Source of the DNA: Deinococcus puniceus
GTDB taxonomy: Bacteria > Deinococcota > Deinococci > Deinococcales > Deinococcaceae
Direction of reading: 5' to 3'
Assembly: GCF_001644565.1 (NCBI RefSeq)
Contig: NZ_CP011387.1
Span: 914,501-978,500, forward strand
DNA length: 64,000 bases
This document shows, in pieces, positions 34,706-43,512 of the stretch. Made by a program: the position numbers and the translations under genes. Below the pieces are notes generated by a model that did no database searches, had not been told where the DNA came from, and saw only the letters and a list, made by a program, of their open reading frames with translations. The stretch's first letter is position 1. Each line of letters begins with the position of its first letter.

Positions 34706-36043
34706 ATGACCACCGAACCAGCCCAGTCCACTGCCGCCCCCGCCCGCCTGCCCCGCACCCTCACCCGCAACCTGTCGCAATTCGACGGTCAAACAGTGCG
34801 CCTGCAAGGGTTCGTGCATGCCCGGCGCGACCTCGGCGGCGTGCAATTCGTGGTGCTGCGCGACGTTTCGGGCATTACGCAGTGCGTGGGCAGTGGCCTG
34901 AGCCTGCCTCTCCCCGAAAGCTCGGTGGAAGTGGTGGGCAAAGTGAAGGCGCACCCCAAAGCCCCCGGCGGATTCGAAGTGCAGGTGGAGACGTTTACGG
35001 TGATCACGGCGGCCATAGAAGCCTCGCCACTGGAAATTCCCAAGATGGAATGGAATGTGAACCCCGAAACGATGCTGGATTACCGCTACGTATCGGTGCG
35101 TGGGCTGCGCGAACGGGCGGCGCTGAAGGTGCAGGCGGAACTGGTCTTCGCCTTTCACAGCCACCTGCGCGAACAGGGCTTTACCGAGATCAGCACGCCC
35201 AAAATCGTGTCGGCGGGTGCGGAAGGCGGCGCAAACCTGTTTAAGTTGGACTATTTTGGCGAGCAAGCGTATTTGGCCCAAAGCCCGCAGTTGTACAAAC
35301 AGATCATGGTGGGCGTCTTCGAGCGCGTGTACGAAGTGGCCCCCGTGTACCGCGCCGAAGAACATGCCACGAGCCGCCACCTCAACGAATACCTCAGCTT
35401 GGATGTGGAAATGGGCTTCATCGACTCTGAAGAAGACGTGATGAACCTAGAAAACAGCGTGCTGACCGTCATGATGGAGCGCCTGAAAACCACTTGCGCC
35501 GCCGAATTCGCGCTGCTGGGGGCCACCATTCCCGAAGTGCCTGCCCACATTCCGCGCATTCCCCTGATGGAAGCCCGCGCATTGGTCACCGAAAAGTACG
35601 GCCACGCGGTGGGCGGCAAAGACCTTGACCCCGAAGCCGAGCGCCTGCTGTGCCAGCATTACGCCGAGACCGAGGGCAGCGATTTCGTGTTCGTCACCAA
35701 GTATCCCCGCGCCGCCCGCCCCTTTTACGCGCACGCCGAGATCAACGCCGACGGCAGCCTCAGCCCCGACATCACACGCGGCTTCGACTTGCTGTTCCGG
35801 GGCATAGAAATCACGTCAGGCGGGCAGCGCATCCACGATCACGCCATGCTGATGGACTCGATTCGCGCCTACAAAATGAACCCCGAAGCCATGACCGGTT
35901 ACTCGGAAGTGTTCAAGTTCGGCATGCCCCCACACGGCGGTTTTGCGATTGGGGCTGAGCGCCTGACCGCCAAACTGCTGGGCATCGCCAACGTGCGCTA
36001 TGCCCGCGCCTTCCCCCGTGACCGCAACCGCTTGACGCCCTGA
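34706..36043 (+). CDS. aspS: aspartyl-tRNA synthetase, archaeal type (AspRS2, probably non-discriminating)
   Basis: A class IIb synthetase of 445 residues without the bacterial GAD insertion, hence archaeal type. It has the OB-fold anticodon domain (TVRLQGFVHARRDLGGVQFVVLRD), motif 1 near HSHLREQGFTEISTPKI, motif 2 VYEVAPVYRAEEHATSRHLNEYLSLDVEMGF and motif 3 GGFAIGAERLTAKLLG. Deinococcus radiodurans is known to have such a second AspRS that makes Asp-tRNA-Asn for amidation to Asn-tRNA by GatCAB; I infer the same here. AAGGAG precedes the ATG. Control by the leader upstream is likely. Confidence 0.9.
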   Translation: MTTEPAQSTAAPARLPRTLTRNLSQFDGQTVRLQGFVHARRDLGGVQFVVLRDVSGITQCVGSGLSLPLPESSVEVVGKVKAHPKAPGGFEVQVETFTVITAAIEASPLEIPKMEWNVNPETMLDYRYVSVRGLRERAALKVQAELVFAFHSHLREQGFTEISTPKIVSAGAEGGANLFKLDYFGEQAYLAQSPQLYKQIMVGVFERVYEVAPVYRAEEHATSRHLNEYLSLDVEMGFIDSEEDVMNLENSVLTVMMERLKTTCAAEFALLGATIPEVPAHIPRIPLMEARALVTEKYGHAVGGKDLDPEAERLLCQHYAETEGSDFVFVTKYPRAARPFYAHAEINADGSLSPDITRGFDLLFRGIEITSGGQRIHDHAMLMDSIRAYKMNPEAMTGYSEVFKFGMPPHGGFAIGAERLTAKLLGIANVRYARAFPRDRNRLTP

Positions 36044-36372
36044 GCGCAGAACCCTGACAAATGTCAAGTCGGCTATTTGCAAATTAAAGCAAAATGTGTT
36101 TGAGAGTATTCAAATGCCTTCAGTCCAGTCGATTTTCAAACATGATTTGTCCCCATCAGTGTGACGGCGCGGATCAGGTCAAGACCGGGAAGATCAGGCG
36201 AGTTGTGTGTGCAGAAGGGCAGAAGCTAGGAAGAACTCTGTCCTTTTTGTTCATTCAGGGACAGCCCAACTGCTGAGCTTTCAACATGCAATCTTAGTTA
36301 CACGAATTGAATACTGAAGAGGTACGTTTCTATACGGTAAATTCGAGTTCATGAGTGTAGTCTGAAGTCTGC
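36044..36372. other. 329-bp intergenic region before the diguanylate cyclase
   Basis: Noticeably AT-richer than the genes around it. TTTGCAAATTAAAGCAAA is a short weak hairpin soon after aspS. I see no convincing ORF, no known riboswitch and no repeat of the other families. Promoter material for the downstream GGDEF gene is likely in the right half. Confidence 0.4.
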
Positions 36373-37563
36373 ATGACCAATCGCCGCGAGCGTCGTCAGA
36401 ACTTGCGTCTGCCTGCCTTGCCGGAGCAGGTGCCGGACAACGGCGTGTCTTGGTCTCAGGTCTTGAGGCGGCGGGTGTATCTGGCCGCCTTGGCCCTCGG
36501 TATTCCGGTGCTGCTTATGGTGTGGGTGTTGCAACTCGGCCAACCCGCTCCAGATCAGTACATCCTGTATGCCCATCCTCTGCTGCTGCTCATGTGCATC
36601 TGGGCGGGTGGCTGGGTGTTGCGCGGAAGGCCGCTGCGGCTGGCGGAACAGGTGGTGTTCACGTTCAATGCCGTAGCGGTGCTGGCGCAGTCCCTGATGA
36701 CGGTGTTGACCCCCGGCGCGTCGGTTCTGGATTTATCGAGCAGCACGTATTGGATGTTGGTGGCCCTGTCCATTCTGGCCTTCCTGATTTTTGATACGGG
36801 CCGCGCCGCACTGCTGACCAGCATGAGTTATCTGCTGTGCGTAACGTTACCTTGGGCTGCACTGCTGTCCCGTGGAGAAGGCAGCCTGAGCGCCAACACC
36901 AGTCTGCTGCGCGTTCAGCTCACCTGCGGCGCAATTCTGATGCTCCTCAGCGGATTGGCATGGTACAGGGCACAGTTTTTGCAGGAACGCAGCGAGCGCC
37001 TGACCCTGTACCATCTGGCCCACACCGACCCGCTGACCGGGTTGCCCAACCGCCGCGCCCTCTATCCCGCCGTAGACGCACTCTTGGCGTCCACAGCGCA
37101 GGGCACGGCGGGCAGCGTGATCTTGCTGGATCTCGATCACTTCAAGCGCATCAACGACACTTACGGCCACAACGTGGGAGACGACGTGCTGATGTACACC
37201 GCCGCCCTGCTGCGTTCGGCCCTGCGCGACGGCGATACGGTGGGGCGCTGGGGGGGCGAGGAATTCCTGATTACCTTGCCCGACACTGACACACTGGGAG
37301 CGACCAGAGTGGCCGAACGGGTGCGCCGTCTGATGAAAAACACGCCCCAGCCACCCGCCGGACAGGTGACTGCCAGCTTGGGCGTGGCGACCTGCGAACC
37401 CGGCGACGATCTGCGGGTGCTGACCGCGCGGGCCGACGCCGCCATGTACGAGGCCAAGCAAAACGGCCGCAACCGCGTCGTGGTGGCGCAGCGCTCCGAG
37501 TTGGCCGAACCCGGCATGCTCTCGCCGCCCACACTGACCTTATGGGGCGAGGAAGCTGGCTGA
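36373..37563 (+). CDS. membrane diguanylate cyclase (GGDEF)
   Basis: A 396-residue enzyme making cyclic di-GMP from two GTP. About six transmembrane helices occupy residues 35-205, then the GGDEF domain: DPLTGLPNRRALYPAVDAL, VILLDLDHFKRINDTYGHNVGDDVL, the active-site GGEEF at about 295, and SLGVATCEPGDD...ADAAMYEAKQNGRNRV. RDGD five residues before GGEEF fits the RxxD inhibitory site, so product feedback is likely. The membrane part may sense a signal; it has no named domain I can see. Confidence 0.93.
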   Translation: MTNRRERRQNLRLPALPEQVPDNGVSWSQVLRRRVYLAALALGIPVLLMVWVLQLGQPAPDQYILYAHPLLLLMCIWAGGWVLRGRPLRLAEQVVFTFNAVAVLAQSLMTVLTPGASVLDLSSSTYWMLVALSILAFLIFDTGRAALLTSMSYLLCVTLPWAALLSRGEGSLSANTSLLRVQLTCGAILMLLSGLAWYRAQFLQERSERLTLYHLAHTDPLTGLPNRRALYPAVDALLASTAQGTAGSVILLDLDHFKRINDTYGHNVGDDVLMYTAALLRSALRDGDTVGRWGGEEFLITLPDTDTLGATRVAERVRRLMKNTPQPPAGQVTASLGVATCEPGDDLRVLTARADAAMYEAKQNGRNRVVVAQRSELAEPGMLSPPTLTLWGEEAG

Positions 37564-37581
37564 AGCGTTCTAAACTTGACC

Positions 37582-38082
37582 ATGAATAGTGAGTGGGCCG
37601 CACTTCTAGACTTACTTCTGGCCCCGCTTCCTGCTGAAGAGGGGTGGCAAGTGCGCCGGGGCTTCGTGCAGGCCTTAGAAACCTTGCTCCTAGATTCCGG
37701 TTCGCCGCCCTACGATCCTAAACAACTGCGCTGGGCGCGGGCTGATGCACTGATGGCCGCCCTGACCGCTCATGCCGAAGATCAGGACATTCCGGCGTGG
37801 TGGTTGGTCATGCAGGTGGACTGGAAGGCGGCAGATGAAGTGGAGTGGCAGGCCCAGTTGATGTGCCGAACACATGGCTTACCCGGTGTCTTCGTGTGGA
37901 CGCCCAACCCCAGCGACGGCGTGCCAGAAGCTTTGGCCGCCTTTGCCGCGTGGCTGGAACCGCAGGGCTTGCTCTACCGCCCTTGGCTCCGGGACGAGGA
38001 TGCTTACGCTGGGTTTGTCGTGCCGCACGCATCGGCGGAGGCTTTTGAAGTGGCTGCTTTGCGTGTGGGGCTGGACGGGTGA
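37582..38082 (+). CDS. hypothetical protein, 166 residues
   Basis: A soluble acidic protein, rich in Trp and Ala: MNSEWAALLDLLLAPLPAEEGWQVRRGFVQALETLL, then IPAWWLVMQVDWKAADEVEWQAQLMC and GVFVWTPNPSDGVPEALAAFAAWLEPQG. I cannot assign a family with confidence; it is reminiscent of DUF6630-like proteins. A TAAACT box lies 5 nt before the ATG, slightly short for a leaderless start; a TTG two codons upstream is also in frame. It follows the diguanylate cyclase by 18 bp and may be co-transcribed. Confidence 0.5.
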   Translation: MNSEWAALLDLLLAPLPAEEGWQVRRGFVQALETLLLDSGSPPYDPKQLRWARADALMAALTAHAEDQDIPAWWLVMQVDWKAADEVEWQAQLMCRTHGLPGVFVWTPNPSDGVPEALAAFAAWLEPQGLLYRPWLRDEDAYAGFVVPHASAEAFEVAALRVGLDG

Positions 38083-38146
38083 CGGCTTTTGCTTTTGTGC
38101 TGAAGAACGGAAAAATCTAGTTTTCTTGTTTGTGCTGACGTTTCCC

Positions 38147-38340
38147 CCACCCCCCAGCCCCCGCCACCACAGGGGTCAGGGGAGTCTGTCGCTCCGCTGA
38201 GGAGGATTGATCTTGTTGTGTTTTGAGTCGCCTGAATCCCTCGCCTGAAGCTGAATCCCCAGTCGTCTTGGACACGGAATTGGCCCGCGCGTTGCACGCA
38301 CGACGGCCTCCCACGGATTCGGGCGGGAACGATGTGGGGT
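38147..38340. repeat. long intergenic repeat, copy B (about 195 bp)
   Basis: Second copy of the element at 1809-2005, in the same orientation. It fills most of the 358-bp gap between the hypothetical protein and the alpha/beta hydrolase. The right-end stem is less perfect here (CCCGCGC against GGGCGGG). A CAGACCCTTAGACC heptamer remnant follows at 38374. Confidence 0.7.
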
Positions 38341-38427
38341 GGCGGTTGTTGCCCTTTCTTATCCCCCTTCGACCCCAGACCCTTAGACCTTCCGCAATCC
38401 AGCCGCCCCAGTCCGCGCCAAATGCTC

Positions 38428-38433
38428 TAGCAT
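38428..38433 (+). promoter_or_regulatory. -10 box for leaderless alpha/beta hydrolase transcript
   Basis: TAGCAT, CTGCGCC, ATG 38441. Confidence 0.45.
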
Positions 38434-38440
38434 CTGCGCC

Positions 38441-39238
38441 ATGCTTCCCGCCCAAGAGCAGTTTGCACAGTTTTCGGTTGACGGCCAACGCCTCTACGGT
38501 TTGCTGCATATCCCTAGTGAGTACAGCCCTAGTGAACACAGTCTTAGTGGCAAGCGGCCCGCGCAGGGATGGCCTTCGGTGGTGTTGGTTCACGGCTTTA
38601 CGGGCAATCAGGGCGGCGATCACCGCCTCTTGCCTGTGCTGGCGCGGCAGTTGGCGGCTCGGGGCGTGGCCTGCCTACACTTTGACTGCCGGGGCAGCGG
38701 CATTTCTCAGGGCGACTTCTCAGAAATGACCGTGACCCGCGAGGTGCAGGACACGGTGGCGGCCTTCGAGTACATGCGCCACCAACCCGGCCTAGACCCC
38801 GAACGGGTGATGTTGCTGGGCTTCAGCATGGGCGGCATCGTGGTGTCTTTGGCCGCCGCGCAGGTGAGGCCGCACCGTTTGGCGCTGTGGGCACCCGCCC
38901 TGCCGGAACTCTGGTTGCCCATGCTACGCGGCGGATTCGTGCCGCCAGTGATCAGCGATCACGGGGGCTGGCCCATCAGCCGGGAATTTTTGCTGGAAGT
39001 CACGCGCCTGAAACCGTTGGAAGCGGCGGCAGCGTGGGCACAAAGCATGGGCGGCGGTGTGGCCCGCGTGTTTCACGGCGACGCCGACCAAACCTGCCCG
39101 CCCGAATTTGGCGTGCGCTACGCTCAGGCTCTCGGCTGCGACGCAGTGGGCATTCCCGGCGGCACGCACACCTTCGAAAGCTTCAGCAGTACGGAAATGT
39201 TGTACACGGAAACCGTGCGGTTTTTGACGGGGGGGTAG
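38441..39238 (+). CDS. alpha/beta-fold hydrolase (esterase-like)
   Basis: A 265-residue serine hydrolase of the type seen in bacterial cinnamoyl/feruloyl-esterase-like and YitV-like proteins: VVLVHGFTGNQGGDHRLLPVLARQLAARG (oxyanion HGF), CLHFDCRGSGISQGDFSEMTV, the nucleophile elbow LLGFSMGGIVV, Asp in VFHGDADQTCPPEF and His in GGTHTFESF. There is no signal peptide, so it acts in the cytosol. The substrate is unknown. It may carry a short tandem near the start (SEYSPSEHSLS) from a direct repeat TAGTGANNACAG. Confidence 0.82.
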   Translation: MLPAQEQFAQFSVDGQRLYGLLHIPSEYSPSEHSLSGKRPAQGWPSVVLVHGFTGNQGGDHRLLPVLARQLAARGVACLHFDCRGSGISQGDFSEMTVTREVQDTVAAFEYMRHQPGLDPERVMLLGFSMGGIVVSLAAAQVRPHRLALWAPALPELWLPMLRGGFVPPVISDHGGWPISREFLLEVTRLKPLEAAAAWAQSMGGGVARVFHGDADQTCPPEFGVRYAQALGCDAVGIPGGTHTFESFSSTEMLYTETVRFLTGG

Positions 39239-39244
39239 AAGGGC

Positions 39245-39275
39245 AGTCTAAGGGTCTAGGGTCAAAGGGTTTAAG
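39245..39275. repeat. GGTCTAA-type heptamer repeats after the hydrolase
   Basis: AGTCTAA, GGGTCTA, GGGTCAA, AGGGTTT then AAG, 6 bp after the stop codon, between convergent genes. Confidence 0.6.
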
Positions 39276-39292
39276 AAAAAGGGCACTGCCCG

Positions 39293-39970
39293 CTACGGAC
39301 GCACCGCCAGCCAGATCGTGTGCTTCGCGCCTTTGCCGGGGCGTTCGCGGGCAATTCGGGTTTCCACGCTGTATCCGGCTTTGATCAGGCGGGCAGTGAA
39401 TTTGGGGTCTGGGTCTACCGACCAGATCGCCAGCACGCCGCCGGGGGTCAGGGCCGCCGCGATTGCTTTTAGCCCCTTGTGGCTGTACAGCCAGTCGTTT
39501 TCCTTGTGGGTCATTCCGTCCGGGCCGTTGTCTACGTCCAGAAGCACGGCGTCCCACACGGCGCGGCTGCCCCGGAGCAGTTCGGCCACATCGCCCACAT
39601 GCACGCGGGTTCGGAGGTTGTCGAGCGGGCGGCCCGCGCATTCGCCCAATGGCCCCCGGTTCCAGTCCACCACCTGCGGCACCAGTTCGGCCACCGTCAC
39701 AGTCGCATCCGGCCCGGTAGACCGCAGCGCCGCCGCCAGCGTAAAGCCCATGCCGAGGCCGCCCACCAGCACCCGCACGCCTGCCCGCCCCGCAATGATC
39801 GGACAGGCATACTCGGCCAGCGCGTCTTCGGAACCGTGCATGCGGCTGTTCATCAGTTCGCTGACATAGCCGCTGATCCGGATCGTAAATTCGTCGTCCC
39901 GCTGATACAAGATCAGGTCTTCGGAACTGCCCGGAATCGGGGCGCGGCTGAGGACGGTGTAACCACTCAC
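39293..39970 (-). CDS. spermidine-synthase-like methyltransferase-fold protein
   Basis: A 225-residue class I Rossmann protein related to the SpeE fold: ISGYVSELMNSRMHGSEDALAEYAC, VLVGGLGMGFTLAAALR (the GGG loop is GGL), VTVAELVPQVVDWN, VHVGDVAELL, WDAVLLDVDNGPDG and GGVLAIWSVDPDPKF. It lacks the full spermidine synthase N-terminal barrel, so it may use decarboxylated SAM or act as a methyltransferase; both are inference. It starts GTG 39970, 7 nt after a TACACT box. Confidence 0.75.
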   Translation of the reverse strand: MSGYTVLSRAPIPGSSEDLILYQRDDEFTIRISGYVSELMNSRMHGSEDALAEYACPIIAGRAGVRVLVGGLGMGFTLAAALRSTGPDATVTVAELVPQVVDWNRGPLGECAGRPLDNLRTRVHVGDVAELLRGSRAVWDAVLLDVDNGPDGMTHKENDWLYSHKGLKAIAAALTPGGVLAIWSVDPDPKFTARLIKAGYSVETRIARERPGKGAKHTIWLAVRP

Positions 39971-39977
39971 GCGGCCA

Positions 39978-39983
39978 AGTGTA
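39978..39983 (-). promoter_or_regulatory. -10 box for leaderless spermidine-synthase-like transcript
   Basis: TACACT, TGGCCGC, GTG 39970 on the minus strand. Confidence 0.45.
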
Positions 39984-40031
39984 GCTAGGGAAGGTCTGTA
40001 GGGTGGCTCGTGAATCTACGTTCTTGCTCCT

Positions 40032-40105
40032 TCACCCTTGAGGGGGGACTCGCAGAGCTGCGAAGCAGAGGGCTGGGGAGGGGGTGAGTGAGCGCAGCGA
40101 TTGCT
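40032..40105 (+). repeat. REP-like palindromic element 5
   Basis: CACCCTTGAGGGGGGACT, a CGCAGAGCTGCG palindrome insert, then GGCTGGGGAGGGGGTGAGTGAGCGCAGCGATTGC. Like element 2 it carries the inner palindrome. A CAGACCCTTAGATC heptamer trace follows. Confidence 0.65.
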
Positions 40106-40143
40106 TTTCCCAGACCCTTAGATCAAGCCCCAGAAATCGTCCC

Positions 40144-40668
40144 CTACAGCCCGATCAGCGCCCCAACCACCGCCACTCCCACCACCACCAATGCCGAATT
40201 CAGGCGAGTTTTGCTGAGAATGAGGAAAGACACGGCCACCAACGCCGCTGCCGCCCACGAGTGAATACTGGTTTGGCCCAGCACTAGCACGCCTGCCAGC
40301 ATCACGCCGCCGCCAAAGGGCAACAAGGCATTCCGGAAGGTCAGGCTCCACGGATGGGCGCTGTGCCGTTTCCAGAGCAGGGCCGCCGCCGCACTCAGGA
40401 CTGCTGTGGGGCCATAAAAGCCTACCGTAGCGGCAAACGCGCCCCAGCCCCCGGCGATAACGAGGCCGTAATGCGTGACCGCCAGCAGGTTCGGCCCCGG
40501 CATCAGTTGGCCCAGTGCAAAACCGTTGGCAAAGGTGCGGGCGTCTATCCAGCCGCGTTGTCCCACCAACAACCGCTCCATTTCGGCCAAGTTGGTGCCG
40601 CCAAATCCAGTCAGGCCGAGGCGCACGAAGGTCAAAAAGATGTCCAGCAGCAGGTCAGGTGTCGCCAT
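40144..40668 (-). CDS. chrA: chromate transporter, half-size ChrA (second subunit)
   Basis: A 174-residue membrane protein with one CHR domain: [31 protein letters not shown], the family motif [43 protein letters not shown], then about four more helices. Half-size CHR proteins act as antiparallel pairs; its partner overlaps it by 14 bp. In some bacteria they export chromate. The actual ion here is inferred from the family only. Confidence 0.85.
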   Translation of the reverse strand: MATPDLLLDIFLTFVRLGLTGFGGTNLAEMERLLVGQRGWIDARTFANGFALGQLMPGPNLLAVTHYGLVIAGGWGAFAATVGFYGPTAVLSAAAALLWKRHSAHPWSLTFRNALLPFGGGVMLAGVLVLGQTSIHSWAAAALVAVSFLILSKTRLNSALVVVGVAVVGALIGL

Positions 40669-41290
40669 GACTTCCCTTTGATGGACGGTGCGCCACCAAA
40701 CCCACGCCCACCAGCACCGCCAGCACGGGCAGCAGATCCAGCCGCAGCACGCCCAGCGCCACGAAGGTCAGCACCGTCACCGCCGCGCCGATGGGCAGCC
40801 GTCCGGCCGTGACGCTCCAGCCCACGCGCACGATAGGGCCGACCATCGTCAGAATCACGGCCAAGGCGGCACAGGCCGCGCCCCGCAGCGCACTTTGCAG
40901 CGCGGGCGGCAGGCCACCGGGCAGCCCCAACAGCAGCACGGTGACGGCGGTCATGGCAATCAGCCCCGGCGTCAGCACCCCCACCGTGCTGGCGAGTGCG
41001 CCGCGTTTGCCGCCCAGCCGCGCCCCGATCATGGCGGCCAAGTTCACGCCGTTTGGCCCCGGCGTCAGTTGCGCCAGCGTAAACGTCTCGGCAAATTGTA
41101 GGTCGGTGAGCCAGCCGCGCCTGAGCATGGCGCGGCGCGTATGGGCCGGAATACCCCCGCCGATGCCCGCTAGCGCCACACCCACAAAAGCGCGGGCCAG
41201 ATTCAACGTCGTGGGCGCTCCCGGCAGGTGAGGCACTGGACTGGTCGGGTCGTCCTCCAGAGGTGGGGGCGTGGATTGGGTGGCGGTCAC
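40655..41290 (-). CDS. chrA: chromate transporter, half-size ChrA (first subunit)
   Basis: A 211-residue CHR-domain protein: [64 protein letters not shown] contains the TPGPNG signature. About six helices follow. The N-terminal 27 residues are a Thr/Pro-rich soluble tail. The start is GTG 41290, 6 nt after a TAGGCT box. Translational overlap with the second half-size gene shows they are made together. Confidence 0.87.
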   Translation of the reverse strand: MTATQSTPPPLEDDPTSPVPHLPGAPTTLNLARAFVGVALAGIGGGIPAHTRRAMLRRGWLTDLQFAETFTLAQLTPGPNGVNLAAMIGARLGGKRGALASTVGVLTPGLIAMTAVTVLLLGLPGGLPPALQSALRGAACAALAVILTMVGPIVRVGWSVTAGRLPIGAAVTVLTFVALGVLRLDLLPVLAVLVGVGLVAHRPSKGSHGDT

Positions 41291-41296
41291 CCCCGC

Positions 41297-41302
41297 AGCC
41301 TA
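41297..41302 (-). promoter_or_regulatory. -10 box for leaderless chrA pair transcript
   Basis: TAGGCT, GCGGGG, GTG 41290. Confidence 0.45.
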
Positions 41303-41459
41303 CCGCCGCACCCCCGCCCACAGGCCAAAAACAGCGTGACCGTGTGGGGAACATGGCCGCACACAATGCACAAAATTCATCCGGGGTGAAGTTGCGCAAG
41401 CCTGCCTCGCCATTTCGCCTATTCGGAACTCTGGCCGCTGGCTTATGCTGGGAGGCAAC

Positions 41460-42482
41460 ATGACCTCCCCGCCGCCCAACGTTGCCGTGCAGGTGCGCGA
41501 CCTCCGCAAAAGTTACACCGTCCACGAAAAAGACCCCGGCTTCGTCGGCAGCGTCAAGTCGTTCTTCAACCGCAAATCGCATGAAGTGGACGCGGTGAAG
41601 GGCGTGTCCTTCGACCTCGCGCCGGGGGAAGTGGTGGGATTCTTGGGGCCGAACGGGGCCGGAAAGACCACCACCCTGAAAATGTTGTCGGGCCTGCTGC
41701 ACCCCACGGGCGGCACTGCGCGAGTGGCAGGCTTCGAACCCCGGAGGCGCGAAAACGCGTTCCTCAAACAAATTACGTTGGTCATGGGCCAAAAACAACA
41801 ACTGATCTGGGACTTGCCCGCCCTCGATTCCTTCCTCGTGAATCAGGCGATCTACGAGATTCCTGACGCGCAGTATCGGGCCACCATGCGCGAATTTACC
41901 GAGGTACTGGGGCTGGAAGGCATCCTGAAAAAGCAGGTACGCAAGCTGAGTTTGGGCGAGCGGATGAAGTGCGAACTGGCCGCCGCGCTGCTGCACCGCC
42001 CCAAGGTGCTGTTTTTGGATGAACCCACCATCGGCCTAGACGTGAATATGCAGGAAAGCGTGCGGGCCTTCGTGCGCGACTACAACCAGCGGTTCGGGGC
42101 CACCGTGATCCTGACCAGCCACTACATGGCCGACGTGACCGCGCTGGCCCGCCGAATTTTGGTCATCGACGCGGGCGCTTTGGTGTTCGACGGTGACCTC
42201 GCCAGCTTGGCCGAACAGAGCAGTGGCGGCAAAACGGTGCGGCTGCAACTGCGTCAGCCGATTCCGTTGGCGGAATTGTCGCGCTACGGCCAGAGCGCCA
42301 AAGTAGACGGCCTCAGCGCCGAACTGACCGTGCCTCGTGCGGAAGTCAGCGCCCGCGCCGCCCGCTTGCTGGCCGATTTGGATGTAGCCGACTTGACGGT
42401 AGAAGACCCACCGATTGAAGCGGTGATGGCGGAATTGTTCGGGGCTGGGAAGGAAAAGGCGGTGGCCGACAGTGTGGCTTAG
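41460..42482 (+). CDS. ABC transporter ATP-binding protein (ABC-2 exporter type)
   Basis: A 340-residue ATPase driving the two permeases downstream. Walker A is GFLGPNGAGKTTTLKML, the signature is RKLSLGERMKCELAAALLHRPKVLFLDEPTIGLD with Walker B, and the H-loop lies in VILTSHYMADVTAL. The longer form with SFFNRKSHEVDAVKGVSF before Walker A resembles the group of ABC-2 systems annotated as multidrug or daunorubicin-like exporters. GGGAGG lies 6 nt before the ATG at 41460. The exported substrate is not evident. Confidence 0.92.
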   Translation: MTSPPPNVAVQVRDLRKSYTVHEKDPGFVGSVKSFFNRKSHEVDAVKGVSFDLAPGEVVGFLGPNGAGKTTTLKMLSGLLHPTGGTARVAGFEPRRRENAFLKQITLVMGQKQQLIWDLPALDSFLVNQAIYEIPDAQYRATMREFTEVLGLEGILKKQVRKLSLGERMKCELAAALLHRPKVLFLDEPTIGLDVNMQESVRAFVRDYNQRFGATVILTSHYMADVTALARRILVIDAGALVFDGDLASLAEQSSGGKTVRLQLRQPIPLAELSRYGQSAKVDGLSAELTVPRAEVSARAARLLADLDVADLTVEDPPIEAVMAELFGAGKEKAVADSVA

Positions 42483-42512
42483 AGCGGGGTGGGCTAGAGC
42501 GAGTGTGGAAGG

Positions 42513-42575
42513 TAGATCGTGGATCGTAGTTTGGTGCTTGTGCCTTTCCCACGATCCACAATCCACAACCCACAG
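42513..42575. repeat. CGATCCA-type heptamers forming an intercistronic inverted repeat
   Basis: TAGATCG, TGGATCG (42513-42526) and CGATCCA, CAATCCA, CAACCCA (42552-42572). GTGGATCGT (42519-42527) and ACGATCCAC (42551-42559) are exact complements, so the transcript can fold between the ATPase and first permease cistrons. Confidence 0.6.
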
Positions 42576-42593
42576 CCCGCGCCGAGGGCGCAC

Positions 42594-43397
42594 ATGACTC
42601 CCTTCCTCCGCAAGTTCCGCGTCCTCTTTTCCACCCAGTTTGCCCTGATGACCGAATACCGGGCCGAAATCGTCATCTGGATGCTGTCTGGCACGCTGTC
42701 TCTTGTGATGATGTTGGTCTGGATGGGACAGGCCGCCGCCGCGCCGGGGGGCCAGATTCGCGGGTTCTCGGCGTCCGATTTTGCGTCGTACTTCCTTGCC
42801 ACTTGGTTCGTGGGGCAGTTGTTGGTGGTCTGGGTGGCGTGGGAACTGGATTTCGAGGTCAGGCAAGGCACGCTGTCGCCCAAGCTGCTGCGCCCGCTAG
42901 ACCCGATGTGGGGCCACTACACCGGACATTTGGCCGAACGAATCGTGCGCTTTCCGCTGATGCTGGCGCTGGGGGGCCTGTTCGCGTGGCTGGCCGGGGC
43001 ACGCTTCAGCCCCGATTGGCGCGTGTACGCCGCCGTATTGGTGCTGGTCATTTTGGGCTTCACCGTGCGCTTCCTGTGGGAATACTCGCTGGGCCTGCTG
43101 GCTTTCTGGACAGAATCCAGCACCAGTTTTCAGGAAGTGGTGTGGCTGGTCTACGCCGCGCTGGGCGGCCTGTTTGCGCCGCTGGCCTTCTATCCTCAGT
43201 GGGTGCAGGATATTGCCGTCTGGACACCCTTCCCGTACATGCTGGGCCTGCCCGCCAACCTGATCGCCGGAAAAGCCACGCTGGAACAGGCCGGACAGGG
43301 CATGCTGGTGCTGCTGGGCTGGCTGGCCGTGTTCGCGCTGCTGCGCCTGTGGGTGTGGCGTGTGGGTCTGCGGAAATATGGGGCGGTGGGGGCGTGA
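42594..43397 (+). CDS. ABC-2 family permease, first subunit
   Basis: A 267-residue integral membrane protein with about six helices. FRVLFSTQFALMTEYRAEIVIWMLSGTLSLVMMLVWMG opens helix 1, and the family's amphipathic middle segment VWVAWELDFEVRQGTLSPKLLRPLDPMWGH is clear. This matches the ABC-2-like permeases (DUF990/ABC2_membrane_6 group) that come in pairs. The ATG at 42594 follows GAGGG; an earlier in-frame ATG runs through the heptamer repeat and is discarded. Confidence 0.85.
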   Translation: MTPFLRKFRVLFSTQFALMTEYRAEIVIWMLSGTLSLVMMLVWMGQAAAAPGGQIRGFSASDFASYFLATWFVGQLLVVWVAWELDFEVRQGTLSPKLLRPLDPMWGHYTGHLAERIVRFPLMLALGGLFAWLAGARFSPDWRVYAAVLVLVILGFTVRFLWEYSLGLLAFWTESSTSFQEVVWLVYAALGGLFAPLAFYPQWVQDIAVWTPFPYMLGLPANLIAGKATLEQAGQGMLVLLGWLAVFALLRLWVWRVGLRKYGAVGA

Positions 43398-43407
43398 AAG
43401 GACTGTT

Positions 43408-43502
43408 AGTGCTCAGTGGTCAGTTGTTGGTGGGTTGTGGAGGTGGGCCGTTCGGTTTTTGCCCTTCCCACTCACCACTCACTCCTTACCACTTACCGCG
43501 CC
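43408..43502. repeat. AGTGGTC-type heptamers between the two permease genes
   Basis: AGTGCTC, AGTGGTC, AGTTGTT, GGTGGGT, TGTGGAG run forward (43408-43442). CCACTCA, CCACTCA, CTCCTTA, CCACTTA run as the complement (43468-43495). The two arms are roughly complementary, so an intercistronic hairpin is possible. Confidence 0.6.
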
Positions 43503-43512
43503 GGGGCCGCCC

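Noticed and set aside
40632..41996. 454-residue ORF spanning the ChrA genes and the ABC ATPase start
   Set aside because: The frame is a shadow crossing two oppositely oriented real genes and its product has no domain.
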